From contig OY970329.1 of the NCBI GenBank assembly GCA_963717375.1, forward strand, positions 2,728,001-2,792,000: 64,000 nucleotides of DNA, read 5' to 3'. Origin of the DNA: VRUE01 sp963717375 (lineage in GTDB: Bacteria; Actinomycetota; Thermoleophilia; Solirubrobacterales; 70-9). Position 1 is the stretch's first letter, and each line of letters begins with the position of its first letter. Position numbers and translations under genes: made by a program. Below the pieces are notes generated by a model, which saw only the letters and a list, made by a program, of their open reading frames with translations, was not told where the DNA came from and ran no database searches. Below, piece after piece: positions 56,127 through 64,000 of the stretch.

Positions 56127-58994
56127 CTATGCCCCTCGTTGACCCGCTCTCCGTGCGACAAGCGAGGCCAGCTCAGAGCGGTTGCGAATGTCGAGCTTCG
56201 CGTAGACGTGCGAGAGGTGCATCTTGACGGTGCCGCGGGCGATGAACATCCGCTCGCCGATCTCCGGATTGGTGAGGCCCTCGGCGGCGAGCTCGACGGC
56301 CTGCATCTCGGTGGGGGTCAGTGACTCCCAGCCTCCGGAGGGCCGTTTGCGGGAGCCGCGGGTGCGCCCCAGCCAGCCGATTGCCTGATCAGTGTTCAGC
56401 GCGCGCCCTTGCGTGATGGCCGCGGTGAAACGCTCGGCGCCAAGCTCGCTGCGGAGCCGCTCCCCGAGCGTCTCGACCGCTTCCTGCTCGTGGGGCCAGC
56501 GAACCCGGCCGAGATCCTCTCGGGCGCGATCCGCGGCGCCGAGGATGCGCGCCGCCTCCTCGAAGCTCTCGAGTGCCGCCGCGACCGCGGCAAGCACGTC
56601 GAGGGCGGGGTGGAGATGAGCGGCCAGCGCCTGCTCGACGGCGCTCGCCAATGACCCGTGGGCGAGATGCTCGGCCTCGGTCGGTTCCCCCTGCGCCAGC
56701 GCCACCACCGCCAGCGCCTGCTGAGCGGCCGCCCGGAAGACCGGGTTGTCGAGCGGACCTTCGGCTATCTCGGCGACGGTCCGTGCGTGCGCCCCGCCGC
56801 TGTCGAACAGGCCGAGGCCGAGCTCGGCGCGCGTCAGGGCCAGGAGGGCCAGCGCCGTTTCATAGGGTCCGCCGGCTGCGCCCCGCTCCAGGTCATCCTG
56901 CAGCGAGCCACGCGCCTCCTCAAGCAGTCCGGCACTCGCCTGGGCATAGGGGATGGCCACCTGAAGAGGGGAGATCGCGAGGCCGGCGGCAGCGGCGGCC
57001 GAGCGCTCCATTGCCGAATCGAGGTCTGCCAGGGCGGCCTTTCCGTCGCCCCGCTCGGCACGCAGAATGCCCCGGTAGGCGTGGGCGGTGCCGGCGCTGA
57101 CCGGCTCGCCGACCGCGTCGGCCAGGGCGATCGCACGCTCATACAGCGCCAGGGCTTCCTCGTCGCGACCCTGGATCACGTGTCGCACAGCCCCGACACC
57201 CACCCAATGCCAGGCGGCGAACTCCGCGTAGCCGGTGCGCTCGATGATCTCGATCGCCTCCTCGAAGACGCAGACGGCGCCCGCATCGCCCTGCATGGCC
57301 AGCGCGAAGCCGAGGATCTGCGTCGCATCCACAAAGCACCACTCGTCATCGCTGGCTCGGGCCAGCTCTCGCGCCTGCTCGAGCCCCTTGCGGGCGCCGG
57401 TCGGATCCGGGTACATCTGCATCGTTCCCAGCACGTCGAGTGCCCGCGCCGCCGTCGAGACCTCCCCCAGCGAGCGGGCCATCTCGAGCGCTTCCAGCTC
57501 GCTCGCGGCCGCCTCCTCGAATCGGCCCGCGTAGGTCAGCAGGTAGCCACGCCCCCACAGAACCCGAGCTCGAAGGGCCGAGGGCTCCGCCGGCCCGGCC
57601 CCCAGCGCCCGCAGATAGGCGTCGTCGGCGATCGCGAAGCGCCCGCGCAGCTTCCACCAGACCGTCAGCGCCGCGCAGAGGCGCAGCGTCCGCTCGCCGT
57701 CGCCGTCGGCCGCCTGGTCGAGCGCCGCAGCGAGGTTGGCCGCCTCGGCGTCGAGTGCGTCGAGCCAGGTGCTCTGACCGGCGGCCTCCAGGTGCGGGGC
57801 GATCTGCTCGGCTAGAGCGAGGTAGAAGTCGAGATGGCGCTCGCGAAGATCGCCGGCCTCGCCGGCCGCCGCGAGCCGCTGCAGCGCGTACTGGCGGACC
57901 GTCTCCAGCAGCCGGTAGCGCACCGCTGCGCCGTCCTCTTCGACGACGACGAGGGACTTCTCGGCCAGCGACGTCAGCAGGTCGAGGAGTGCCGCCCGGT
58001 CGAGCCCGTCGCCGCAGCAGACTTCCTCGACGGCTTCGAGCGTCCAACCGCCGGCAAATGCTCCCAGCCGCCTGAACAGCATCTGCTCGTCGTCATCGAG
58101 CAGATCGTGGCTCCAGTCGACCGAGGCAGCCAGGGTCTTCTGGCGTGGCATCGCCGACCTCGCCCCGCCGGTCAGCAACTGGAAGCGGTCGCCCAGCCCG
58201 GCGACGATCCGCTCGACGCCGAGAACCCGAACACGCGCCGCCGCCAGCTCGATCGCCAGAGGAATCCCATCGAGGTCGTTGCAGATCCGCGCAATCGTCG
58301 GAGCATTGACGGTGTCGACGCTGAAGTTCGGGCGCACCTTTCTCGCCCGCTCGACGAACAGACGCACGGCATCGGACTCGGTGAGGACCTCCACGGGCTC
58401 GGCCTGCAGCCGCCGAGACGGCAACGAAAGGGAGGGCACACGCCAGTCGGCCTCGCCGGCCACCCCGAGCGGCGCCCGGCTCGTCGCCATCACGGTGACC
58501 CTGGGGCAGCCATGCAGAAGCGCTTCCGCCACCGCGGCGCAGGCCTCGAGCAGGTGCTCGCAGTTGTCGAGGACGACCAGCGCCCGGGCCTCGGCCAGGT
58601 GGGCGACCGCCGCGTCCAGCGAGGACTGGCCGGGGAGCGGCTTGACGCCGACGGCGTCCCCGAGGGCCGCGCCGACGGCGTCCGGATCCGCCAGCGGCGC
58701 CAGCTCGATCCACCAGGCGCCATCGGGGAAACGATCGAGCTGCTCGGCTGCCGCCTGCGCGGCGAGCCGCGTCTTGCCGCAACCGCCCGCCCCGGTCATG
58801 GTCAACAGCCGCGTGGCGCTGAGCGCCTCCGCCGCCTCGCTCAGCTCGCGCTCGCGCCCGATGAAGCTGGTCAGTTGCTCTGGGAGGTTGTTCGGCGTCC
58901 CGGAGTCGTCCGGCGCTGCGGACGGCGCTTCTTTCGCCTTGGCGATTTCTCGCAACCCGACCTCCACACGATCGGCCGGCCGAGTGCCGGCCAC
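56127..58994 (-). CDS. STAND (NB-ARC) ATPase with TPR region and C-terminal LuxR helix-turn-helix
   Basis: 955 residues. NB-ARC core: FIGRERELSEAAEAL, Walker A TGAGGCGKTRLAAQ near residue 67, Walker B ALVVLDNCEHLLEAC, GIPLAIELAAARVR. Residues about 400-860 are helical repeats (TPR-like sensor). The C terminus has LTPTEMQAVELAAEGLTNPEIGERMFIARGTVKMHLSHVYAKLDI (HTH key: EGLTNPEIGERMF, VKMHLSHVYAKL). Many relatives begin with a class III cyclase domain, missing here; such a cyclase gene starts at 63845. Likely a ligand-controlled activator; the duplicated promoters upstream are candidate targets. Confidence 0.88.
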   Translation of the reverse strand: MAGTRPADRVEVGLREIAKAKEAPSAAPDDSGTPNNLPEQLTSFIGRERELSEAAEALSATRLLTMTGAGGCGKTRLAAQAAAEQLDRFPDGAWWIELAPLADPDAVGAALGDAVGVKPLPGQSSLDAAVAHLAEARALVVLDNCEHLLEACAAVAEALLHGCPRVTVMATSRAPLGVAGEADWRVPSLSLPSRRLQAEPVEVLTESDAVRLFVERARKVRPNFSVDTVNAPTIARICNDLDGIPLAIELAAARVRVLGVERIVAGLGDRFQLLTGGARSAMPRQKTLAASVDWSHDLLDDDEQMLFRRLGAFAGGWTLEAVEEVCCGDGLDRAALLDLLTSLAEKSLVVVEEDGAAVRYRLLETVRQYALQRLAAAGEAGDLRERHLDFYLALAEQIAPHLEAAGQSTWLDALDAEAANLAAALDQAADGDGERTLRLCAALTVWWKLRGRFAIADDAYLRALGAGPAEPSALRARVLWGRGYLLTYAGRFEEAAASELEALEMARSLGEVSTAARALDVLGTMQMYPDPTGARKGLEQARELARASDDEWCFVDATQILGFALAMQGDAGAVCVFEEAIEIIERTGYAEFAAWHWVGVGAVRHVIQGRDEEALALYERAIALADAVGEPVSAGTAHAYRGILRAERGDGKAALADLDSAMERSAAAAAGLAISPLQVAIPYAQASAGLLEEARGSLQDDLERGAAGGPYETALALLALTRAELGLGLFDSGGAHARTVAEIAEGPLDNPVFRAAAQQALAVVALAQGEPTEAEHLAHGSLASAVEQALAAHLHPALDVLAAVAAALESFEEAARILGAADRAREDLGRVRWPHEQEAVETLGERLRSELGAERFTAAITQGRALNTDQAIGWLGRTRGSRKRPSGGWESLTPTEMQAVELAAEGLTNPEIGERMFIARGTVKMHLSHVYAKLDIRNRSELASLVARRAGQRGA

Positions 58995-59041
58995 GGGTGG
59001 AGTCTGTCACGGCCCCGCGCCAGATCTCGGTAGCTCCCCGC

Positions 59042-59728
59042 TCAGGACAAGGCGGGAGCGGCGACCTCGACAGCGACGGGGCGCCGCAGCAGGACGACGC
59101 CTATGCAGGCCATCCAGATCGCGAACGCCGGCGCAGCCGCCAGGGCGATCCCGTCGGGCGACAGAACTCCCGAGCGAGCGAACGAGAGCGCGCTCACCAC
59201 GTCCAGGCCCGCGACCAGCAGACCGAATGCGAGCACCGATTTCGGCAGCGCCGCACAGCGTCGGGCGGCGATCACCAATCCGATCACGCAGGCGATCGTC
59301 GGCCACTCCGAGAGGCTGGTGGCAACGCTCATGCCGACACCGAGCAGCTTCGACAATTCCAGGCCGAGGTCGGGCGCCATGTATGCGGCGATCCCACCGA
59401 ACAGCAGGATCACTCCGATCAGCGCCGCCTCGACCCCGGCGCAGACCAGCGCCACGGTCGCGGCGACGCCGCCGCGCTCGCCCAGGAATGAGCGCAGGCC
59501 GACGAAGGTGACCGGCAGCAGGGCGCACCATGCAATCCCGTTCAGCGCCACGGCAGCGAGTACACCGGCCCGGTGCTGAGCGAAGAACTGGGCGAAATCC
59601 GCCGCCGAGGCATTCGGGGCGGGCAGGCTCGCCAACGAGCCGATCGGAACGCTGACGAGATACAGCAGCGCGATGCCGAGCGCGGCACCGGCGGTGAGTC
59701 GGGTTAGGCGAGCATCGTTCGAGGACAT
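59042..59728 (-). CDS. DUF4386 membrane protein
   Basis: 228 residues from ATG 59728. Six or so hydrophobic helices (LTAGAALGIALLYLVSVPIG, GVLAAVALNGIAWCALLPVTF, VALVCAGVEAALIGVILLFGG and others), typical of DUF4386. Function unknown. Lies 47 nt upstream of the STAND regulator in the same direction, so probably cotranscribed with it from the promoter at 59781-59827. Confidence 0.8.
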   Translation of the reverse strand: MSSNDARLTRLTAGAALGIALLYLVSVPIGSLASLPAPNASAADFAQFFAQHRAGVLAAVALNGIAWCALLPVTFVGLRSFLGERGGVAATVALVCAGVEAALIGVILLFGGIAAYMAPDLGLELSKLLGVGMSVATSLSEWPTIACVIGLVIAARRCAALPKSVLAFGLLVAGLDVVSALSFARSGVLSPDGIALAAAPAFAIWMACIGVVLLRRPVAVEVAAPALS

Positions 59729-59735
59729 TTGACAC

Positions 59736-59741
59736 ACCTCC
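59736..59741 (-). promoter_or_regulatory. Shine-Dalgarno site of the DUF4386 gene
   Basis: Minus-strand GGAGGT, 7 nt before ATG 59728; rejects GTG 59737 as start. Confidence 0.65.
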
Positions 59742-59780
59742 GTCTGAGCGGGCCGACCCGCGTGGTCAGCATCAGCACCG

Positions 59781-59827
59781 AAGCTATGGTCGGTGACAGG
59801 CGAGTACTACTGCCACCTGGCATATAT
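59781..59827 (-). promoter_or_regulatory. Duplicated activator-type promoter, copy 1
   Basis: Minus-strand TAGCTT (59781-59786) as -10, 24 nt, then the palindrome TGCCAGGTGGCA (59811-59822) within 29 nt identical to copy 2 (59799-59827 against 60318-60346). The palindrome is centred near -42.5, the usual place of a LuxR-type activator site. Drives DUF4386 and probably the STAND gene. Confidence 0.6.
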
Positions 59828-59842
59828 TCCGGCCCGCCAAGT

Positions 59843-60226
59843 TCACTCGGCTAGCGCGATCCGCAGCTGCTCGACGTCGAAATAGCTGTCCTTGGTCTTC
59901 ACCAGGCCATCCTCGATGGTGATGATGTCGACACAGTCGACCCTGACGTCCCCGCTGATCACCGTCCATTCGAGTACCCAGTGATCATCGCCGAACAGGA
60001 CCTTGCGCGGCTCAGAAGCAAACGCCGGAAACCGCTCGAAGGTCTCGGCCGCCGCCGTGCGCATCGCCGCCCGGCCCTTCACCGTCTCGCTGACGCCATG
60101 GGTGCAGAATCGCGTGTCCTCCGTGTGCAGCGCGGCGATCGCATCTGCATCGTGGTCGTTCCAGGCCTTGCCATAGGTCAGCAGGAGCTCTCCTAGATTC
60201 GTCTCTGAAATCGCCTCGGTGGTCAT
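59843..60226 (-). CDS. SnoaL-like (NTF2-fold) protein
   Basis: 127 residues. LLLTYGKAWNDHDADAIAALHTEDTRFCTHG, then VRVDCVDIITIEDGLVKTKDSYFDVEQL (key: AWNDHDADAIAALH, IEDGLVKTKDSYFD) are typical of SnoaL-like cyclase/isomerase families with a cone-shaped pocket. Small-molecule ligand or substrate unknown. Carries promoter copy 2. A shortened relative lies at 63521. Confidence 0.8.
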   Translation of the reverse strand: MTTEAISETNLGELLLTYGKAWNDHDADAIAALHTEDTRFCTHGVSETVKGRAAMRTAAAETFERFPAFASEPRKVLFGDDHWVLEWTVISGDVRVDCVDIITIEDGLVKTKDSYFDVEQLRIALAE

Positions 60227-60299
60227 CCGGGTCCAGCCTTTCGTAGAGGTATGCAGGCGGCACGGTGGGAGGGCTTCGCCTCCGGAACCGTCGACATCG

Positions 60300-60346
60300 A
60301 AGCTACGGCCGCGCGTTGGCGAGTACTACTGCCACCTGGCATATAT
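60300..60346 (-). promoter_or_regulatory. Duplicated activator-type promoter, copy 2
   Basis: Minus-strand TAGCTT (60300-60305), the same 24-nt spacing, and the palindrome at 60330-60341. Drives the SnoaL gene with a leader of about 68 nt. The end of a small upstream ORF reaches into it. Confidence 0.6.
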
Positions 60347-60565
60347 CCCGCCGGATGCAAAGCGGGTGCCAATCACCCGCCCGTGTCGCCGAGGAACGGC
60401 CTCGGCGAGGACTCGCCGGATGGCGACATAGGCGACCGTGGCGCCGGCCGCGAGCACCGCCAAGAGTGAAGCGGCGGTGAACTCAGGCTCGGCTGGCGCG
60501 TGCTTGCGCAGAGCCGATTTGGACGAAGTACTTTGCTTCGCGCGTAACTCGAGCGCGTTCTTCAG
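60326..60565 (-). CDS. Candidate 79-residue single-pass membrane protein, CTG start
   Basis: An open frame directly after the response regulator; its CTG at 60565 overlaps the regulator's stop as CTGA, the arrangement seen at lepB. Product: basic N terminus (LKNALELRAKQSTSSKSALR), one helix (FTAASLLAVLAAGATVAYVAI) and a basic tail. Codon third positions are mostly G/C, as in real genes here. The 3' end overlaps promoter copy 2, which argues for caution. Internal TTG 60464 or GTG 60458 could be starts instead. Confidence 0.35.
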   Translation of the reverse strand: MKNALELRAKQSTSSKSALRKHAPAEPEFTAASLLAVLAAGATVAYVAIRRVLAEAVPRRHGRVIGTRFASGGIYARWQ

Positions 60566-61176
60566 TGTCCGATTTCGTGCGTCCTCAGTGCCTGGACCAC
60601 GGCTCCGGTACGCGTATGGGCGTGCAGCTTCTCCATCGCGTTGCGGATATGCGTTCTGACGGTCTCGGGAGCGATCGTCAAGCGAGTGGCGATCTCCTCG
60701 CCCGTCAGGCCTTGGGCGAGGAGATCGAAAACCTCCCGCTCGCGCTTGGTCAGCAGTAGCGGCTTTCCGTCGACCTCAGCGTCGAGTAAAGCCCTGATAG
60801 CCGGATCGACGTAGCGCTTTCCCTTCCCGACAAGGTCCAGCGCATGGACCAGCTGGTCGATGTCTCCGAGCTTGAGGACGAATCCGCGGGCGCCGCTCTC
60901 CAGTGCTTCGGCCAAGGTCCCGACATCCTCGATGCCGGTGTAGATCAGGATCGCTATCTCAGGTTGCTCAATCCGAAGCTCTTTGACCAGATCCAAGCCG
61001 CTTCCGTCTCGGAGCTGGATGCCGATGACAGCCACATCGGGCTGCTGTCTACGAAAGAGCTCAACGGCGCCGGCAATCGTCCCCGTCGCACCTACCGTCT
61101 TGATGCCGCGGCGCTCTAGGAGGACTTCCAATCCACCGCGCAGTGCGTCGTGAGCATCTACTAGGGCTACCTCCAT
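60562..61176 (-). CDS. NarL/LuxR-type response regulator with atypical receiver
   Basis: 204 residues from ATG 61176 (MEVALVDAHDALRGGL). Receiver domain (1-120) keeps the acidic pocket near VDAHD and the Lys in GFVLKLGDI, but the phosphoacceptor position reads DVAVIGIQLRDGSG, where homologues have VLDIRLPDGSG: Gly replaces Asp. C-terminal HTH intact: LTKREREVFDLLAQGLTGEEIATRLTIAPETVRTHIRNAMEKL (key: GLTGEEIATRLTIAPETVRTH). No histidine kinase is nearby. Confidence 0.85.
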   Translation of the reverse strand: MEVALVDAHDALRGGLEVLLERRGIKTVGATGTIAGAVELFRRQQPDVAVIGIQLRDGSGLDLVKELRIEQPEIAILIYTGIEDVGTLAEALESGARGFVLKLGDIDQLVHALDLVGKGKRYVDPAIRALLDAEVDGKPLLLTKREREVFDLLAQGLTGEEIATRLTIAPETVRTHIRNAMEKLHAHTRTGAVVQALRTHEIGH

Positions 61177-61335
61177 CCAGTGCCGGTTTACCACATCGCC
61201 AGACGCTGAAGGGCGGTCAATCTCCCCGATCTGAGGTATGGGGCTTCCCTCCCTCCCCGCCGATACCTCTTCTAAGCAGCGGCTGGCCCATGGGCGCTAT
61301 CGCCAACGCTCCGCCGTCCGCCTCCACCGAAGCAT

Positions 61336-61341
61336 GAAAGG
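61336..61341 (+). promoter_or_regulatory. Shine-Dalgarno site of the ASH-repeat protein
   Basis: GAAAGG, 4 nt before ATG 61346; favours it over ATG 61334. Confidence 0.5.
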
Positions 61342-61345
61342 CCCC

Positions 61346-63352
61346 ATGTCGCGACCTCGTTACCTCCCTCTCGCCTGTCTGATCAGCGCCCTGGGGCTGT
61401 TCGCAGCACCCTCCTTCGCCGCCGCGGCTGGAGATCTGACGCCAAACCCAACGCAGCTCGATTTCGGCACCCAGGGCATTCACCAGGGTTCGACCTCTTC
61501 GCAGTCAGTGAAGTTCGAAAACCTAACCGGTGCCGATCTGAGCGTCTCCTCGGTCAGCATCGTCGGCACGGATGCCGCGAGCTTCGCCAGCAATAACGAC
61601 TGCAGCTTCGTAATGGACGGCGCCTCCTGCGATGTGAGCGTCGCGTTCAACCCGTCGACACCGGGGCCGAAGAGCGCCCAAATCGAACTCGTAGACGACA
61701 ACGGCACCGTCATCGTCCCGCTCAGCGGCACGGGCGCGACGGGAACTCTCTCAGGGTCTTCGCCGTCCTTCGATCCACAGCCTTACTTCTACGGTGGTCA
61801 GGAGCGCGACGCCAACATCTCCAATCTCTCCGCGTTTGCCGTCGCGAGCACCAATGCGACCATTGCCGGGCCCGATGCAGCCGCCTTCTCGATCGGCTTC
61901 AACGGCTGCCAGTTCGTTTTGAATCCCGGCAACAACTGCAATGTCGGGGTGAACTTCAACCCTTCGGGCGCAGGGACCTACAGCGCCCAACTGGAACTGA
62001 GCAACGACGGAACCGTCAATCCGCTGGTCATTCCCCTGAGCGCAACCGCGCTGGCGGGTCCTCACGCCGTCATCTCGCCGGCTCAAGCAGGGTTCGGGGA
62101 TGTCGCTGTCGGCTCAGCCTCGGCCCCAAAGGCCTTTACGATCAAAAACGCTGGCGACTACCCGCTGCAGATCCAGCAGGTATTCGTCCTGTCAGGGACG
62201 CCGCAGCTCTTCCCGGTCTCCACCGATTCCTGCAGCGCTCAAGTCCTCTCTCCGGCTGCCTCCTGCCAGCTCACCGTGGACTTCCACCCAAATGGCACGG
62301 GAGAACGGGAGGGGACAGTCTTCGTCATCACCAACGAGAACGGCCCAGTCACTACCGCGTCATTCTTCGGCTACGGGGTCCCCTCGCCTAACGGCGTCGC
62401 GACCGTAGCGGGAGTCGCCGCTGCCGGTAGTCCGCTGACCTGCACCCCCAGCGGCTACTCCGACGGGACGACATTTGCCTACCAGTGGCAAAAGGACGGC
62501 AACCCTTTCGATGCGACCGGCTCGAAGATCACTCCGACCGACGCCGATGTCGGCGCTCGCTTTTCCTGCCGTGTCTCGGCGACGAACTCGGTCGGTTCGC
62601 AAACCGTTACCTCGGCCAAGAGCGCACCGATTGCGCCCAAGGACCTCTCGGGGCTCGACGGCAGCCTCGTCGACGAATCGGCCTGCCGCGCCGTGCAGGC
62701 CCCCTCTGGGCTAAAGGTGGGGACAAAGACGGTGAAGCTCAGCTATGGCAAGCCGGTCACTCCGTCTTCGACTTTTGTCCTTGACGCGCCGGGTCTCAAA
62801 ATGACGGCGATGATCGACGGTCAGGCCCTGGCTCATGGCACCGGGCATGTCGCCCTGACGCCACGCTCTCTTCAAAGTTTCGCCGATGGCACCCACGCGC
62901 TGCGGGTGAGCGCAGGATCGCGTGAAGGCAACTCTCAGATCGCACTGGCGCCCTGTCGCCTCGCGGTCCGCCTCGAAGGCGGTCCGAGCCGCCCCGCGAG
63001 CCTCGTCCTCTCGGCTGCCGCCGGCATGACCTCGCCCAAGGTGCGCTTGCCGGGGAGGCTGCGCCTTCATGTAAGCGCAGCCGCTCTGGGCACCGCGTCG
63101 ATTCAGGTCGCAGGAAAACCCGCTGAGACTTTTGGGCTCAGCGGAGCGCGTACCAGCGCAAACGGAATTACCGTCTCGCTAAAGGCGCACTCGGTCCAGA
63201 TCAAACACCTGCCGCCAGAAGCCGGCGTGGTGAGCATTGCCCTCAATGGTGGAGTGATCACCGGGCGAGGCGGCGTTGTCAAGGCCACCGCGCAGCTTCG
63301 AGGGGACGCTGCTGCAAGCAGTGCCGACGCCCGTACGACTTGGCATCGGTAG
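61346..63352 (+). CDS. Secreted protein with three ASH/HYDIN-like repeats and an Ig-like domain
   Basis: 668 residues. Signal peptide MSRPRYLPLACLISALGLFA...AAAAG (cut near residue 28). Three immunoglobulin-fold ASH/choice-of-anchor-like repeats at about 30-130, 135-235 and 236-345, each with an LDFG/FG-start and CxxxxxxxxxCxVxVxFNP, e.g. CSFVMDGASCDVSVAFNPS and CQFVLNPGNNCNVGVNFNPS. Then an Ig-like unit with YQWQKDGNPFDATGSKITPTDADVG and a C-terminal beta-rich domain of about 230 residues. Probably a cell-surface or adhesive protein; no enzyme motif. Confidence 0.8.
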   Translation: MSRPRYLPLACLISALGLFAAPSFAAAAGDLTPNPTQLDFGTQGIHQGSTSSQSVKFENLTGADLSVSSVSIVGTDAASFASNNDCSFVMDGASCDVSVAFNPSTPGPKSAQIELVDDNGTVIVPLSGTGATGTLSGSSPSFDPQPYFYGGQERDANISNLSAFAVASTNATIAGPDAAAFSIGFNGCQFVLNPGNNCNVGVNFNPSGAGTYSAQLELSNDGTVNPLVIPLSATALAGPHAVISPAQAGFGDVAVGSASAPKAFTIKNAGDYPLQIQQVFVLSGTPQLFPVSTDSCSAQVLSPAASCQLTVDFHPNGTGEREGTVFVITNENGPVTTASFFGYGVPSPNGVATVAGVAAAGSPLTCTPSGYSDGTTFAYQWQKDGNPFDATGSKITPTDADVGARFSCRVSATNSVGSQTVTSAKSAPIAPKDLSGLDGSLVDESACRAVQAPSGLKVGTKTVKLSYGKPVTPSSTFVLDAPGLKMTAMIDGQALAHGTGHVALTPRSLQSFADGTHALRVSAGSREGNSQIALAPCRLAVRLEGGPSRPASLVLSAAAGMTSPKVRLPGRLRLHVSAAALGTASIQVAGKPAETFGLSGARTSANGITVSLKAHSVQIKHLPPEAGVVSIALNGGVITGRGGVVKATAQLRGDAAASSADARTTWHR

Positions 63353-63375
63353 CTAGCGGTCTTTGCTCACGGACG

Positions 63376-63485
63376 TTAAACGCGACTGATCGGCGGCCGG
63401 CCCCCAACTGAACTGTGGGCCTGGTCTCGTTGTAGTGCTCGAGCCAGTGTGGCAAAGCCGGTTTCGGTGACGATGAGACCGGTAG
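63376..63485 (-). pseudogene. Transposase remnant (IS481/IS3-like integrase C terminus)
   Basis: Minus strand reads PHWLEHYNETRP and, one frame over, HSSVGGRPPISRV before a stop: the usual C-terminal WLEHYN..RPHSALGGRPPISR of DDE transposases broken by a one-base loss. Only about 35 codons survive; no terminal inverted repeats seen. Confidence 0.55.
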
Positions 63486-63520
63486 GCCATTCCGTAGGCT
63501 CACTCCTGCGCCATCGTCCT

Positions 63521-63754
63521 ATGAGTGACAGTATTCCCGAGCTTGCCGTGGCCTACAGCCAGGCATGGGCGAACCACGCTCCAGAGGCGATCGTTGCCGG
63601 CACCCGTGACGGCAAATCCTTCGCCTGCGATGGCACCGACGTATTCACCGTCAGCGATGGCCTTGTCGCACGCAAGGACTCATATTTGGATTGGATCACC
63701 TACCAGCAGCAGACGGGTGTCGACGTGACCTCTGTGAGCGAGTTTTCATATTGA
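63521..63754 (+). CDS. Shortened SnoaL-like protein
   Basis: 77 residues. AVAYSQAWANHAPEAIVAG matches the start of SnoaL-like proteins and TDVFTVSDGLVARKDSYLDW the last strands; about 60 middle residues present in the paralogue at 59843 are missing without a frameshift. The cone fold would be incomplete, so it is probably decaying. Confidence 0.5.
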   Translation: MSDSIPELAVAYSQAWANHAPEAIVAGTRDGKSFACDGTDVFTVSDGLVARKDSYLDWITYQQQTGVDVTSVSEFSY

Positions 63755-63844
63755 CCTGAGCCATCTATCTTCGCGGGCCTTAGTACTGCAGCGCATACCG
63801 AGATTTAGCCTCGGCTTTGGAGGCTCTTTAGGGAATGCGAGAAG

Positions 63845-64000
63845 ATGGCGTGCATGGACGGGGTGGCGATCGTCGTTTTCAGCGACTTGGTGGACTCGAC
63901 CGCCCTGCTTGCGAGGTTGGGAGACGATGGCATGGAGCGGGTGCGCCGCGCTCACGTCGAAGATGTCGCCCGCGAGGTCAAGGGTGGCGGTGGGCGCGTG
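63845..64000 (+). CDS. Class III adenylate/guanylate cyclase (partial, runs off the end)
   Basis: First 52 residues. IVVFSDLVDSTALLARLGDD carries the first metal-binding Asp of the class III catalytic domain, followed by RRAHVEDVAREV. Alternative ATG 63854. In this lineage such domains often head proteins of the STAND-LuxR type; the rest lies outside the window. Confidence 0.8.
   Translation, partial: MACMDGVAIVVFSDLVDSTALLARLGDDGMERVRRAHVEDVAREVKGGGGRV

Noticed and set aside
59781..60346. Terminal direct repeats of a mobile element around the SnoaL gene
   Set aside because: The duplicated block contains a -10 and a palindrome at the same spacing and precedes a gene in both copies, so promoter duplication fits better.
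1..64000. CRISPR arrays, rRNA genes, intact insertion sequences
   Set aside because: No regularly spaced direct repeats, no rRNA sequence and no complete transposase were seen.

Overview
This is about 64 kb of a GC-rich (roughly 70%) bacterial chromosome. It is mostly housekeeping genes in conserved actinobacterial order: tyrA-aroA-cmk-der, priA-def-fmt-rsmB-rpe, ribD-E-BA-H, fakA-recG-rsmD-coaD-sepIVA, rpmF-plsX-acpP-rnc-smc-ftsY-ffh-rpsP-khpA-trmD-rplS-lepB-rnhB-yraN-comM-dprA. The order, the GTG/TTG starts, a SepIVA-like protein after coaD and the cyclase/STAND-LuxR cluster fit deep-branching Actinobacteria, most likely class Thermoleophilia (Solirubrobacterales). That placement is inference from gene content; no 16S gene is present.

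Layout. 1-4.9 kb: aromatic amino-acid and CMP kinase genes, der, metK. 4.9-5.3 kb: a pair of structured repeats. 5.3-11.9 kb: PH-domain protein, priA and a tightly overlapped translation operon. 11.9-16.1 kb (minus): antiporter, flippase, glycosyltransferase. 16.2-20 kb: riboflavin operon and rpmB. 20-20.5 kb: second repeat pair. 20.5-31.6 kb: MMPL exporter, fakA to coaD, sepIVA, yceD, rpmF, plsX, acpP, rnc. 31.9-45.5 kb: smc, an acyltransferase, the SRP genes, ribosomal genes, lepB, rnhB, comM, dprA, thiD. 45.5-55.3 kb: ilvD, hydrolase, folate enzyme, L,D-transpeptidase, Xer recombinase, WhiG/FliA-type sigma factor, EF-G-like GTPase, RNase HI, VOC protein. tRNA-Gly(GCC) at 55.6 kb ends the conserved part. 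55.7-64 kb is accessory: a phage-type gene fragment, STAND-LuxR regulator, DUF4386 and SnoaL proteins with duplicated promoters, an atypical response regulator, a secreted ASH-repeat protein, a transposase remnant and a cyclase that runs off the end.

Most unusual points. (1) A palindrome sits in the same reading frame inside both rsmB and ribD, adding a similar 16-18 residue peptide to two unrelated enzymes, much like Rickettsia palindromic elements. (2) The chromosomal SMC is only 823 residues and shows no hinge. (3) Several intergenic repeat families keep their internal stems perfectly paired while the stem sequence differs between copies. (4) At least 15 genes carry TANNNT only 6-8 nt before the start codon, implying widespread leaderless mRNAs. 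(5) lepB appears to start at CTG in a CTGA stop/start overlap. (6) Two accessory genes share a promoter with a palindrome centred near -42.5, beside a LuxR-type regulator.

Several gene pairs are coupled through 4-bp start/stop overlaps (GTGA, ATGA, TTGA, CTGA), and three convergent pairs share one CTAG as both stop codons.
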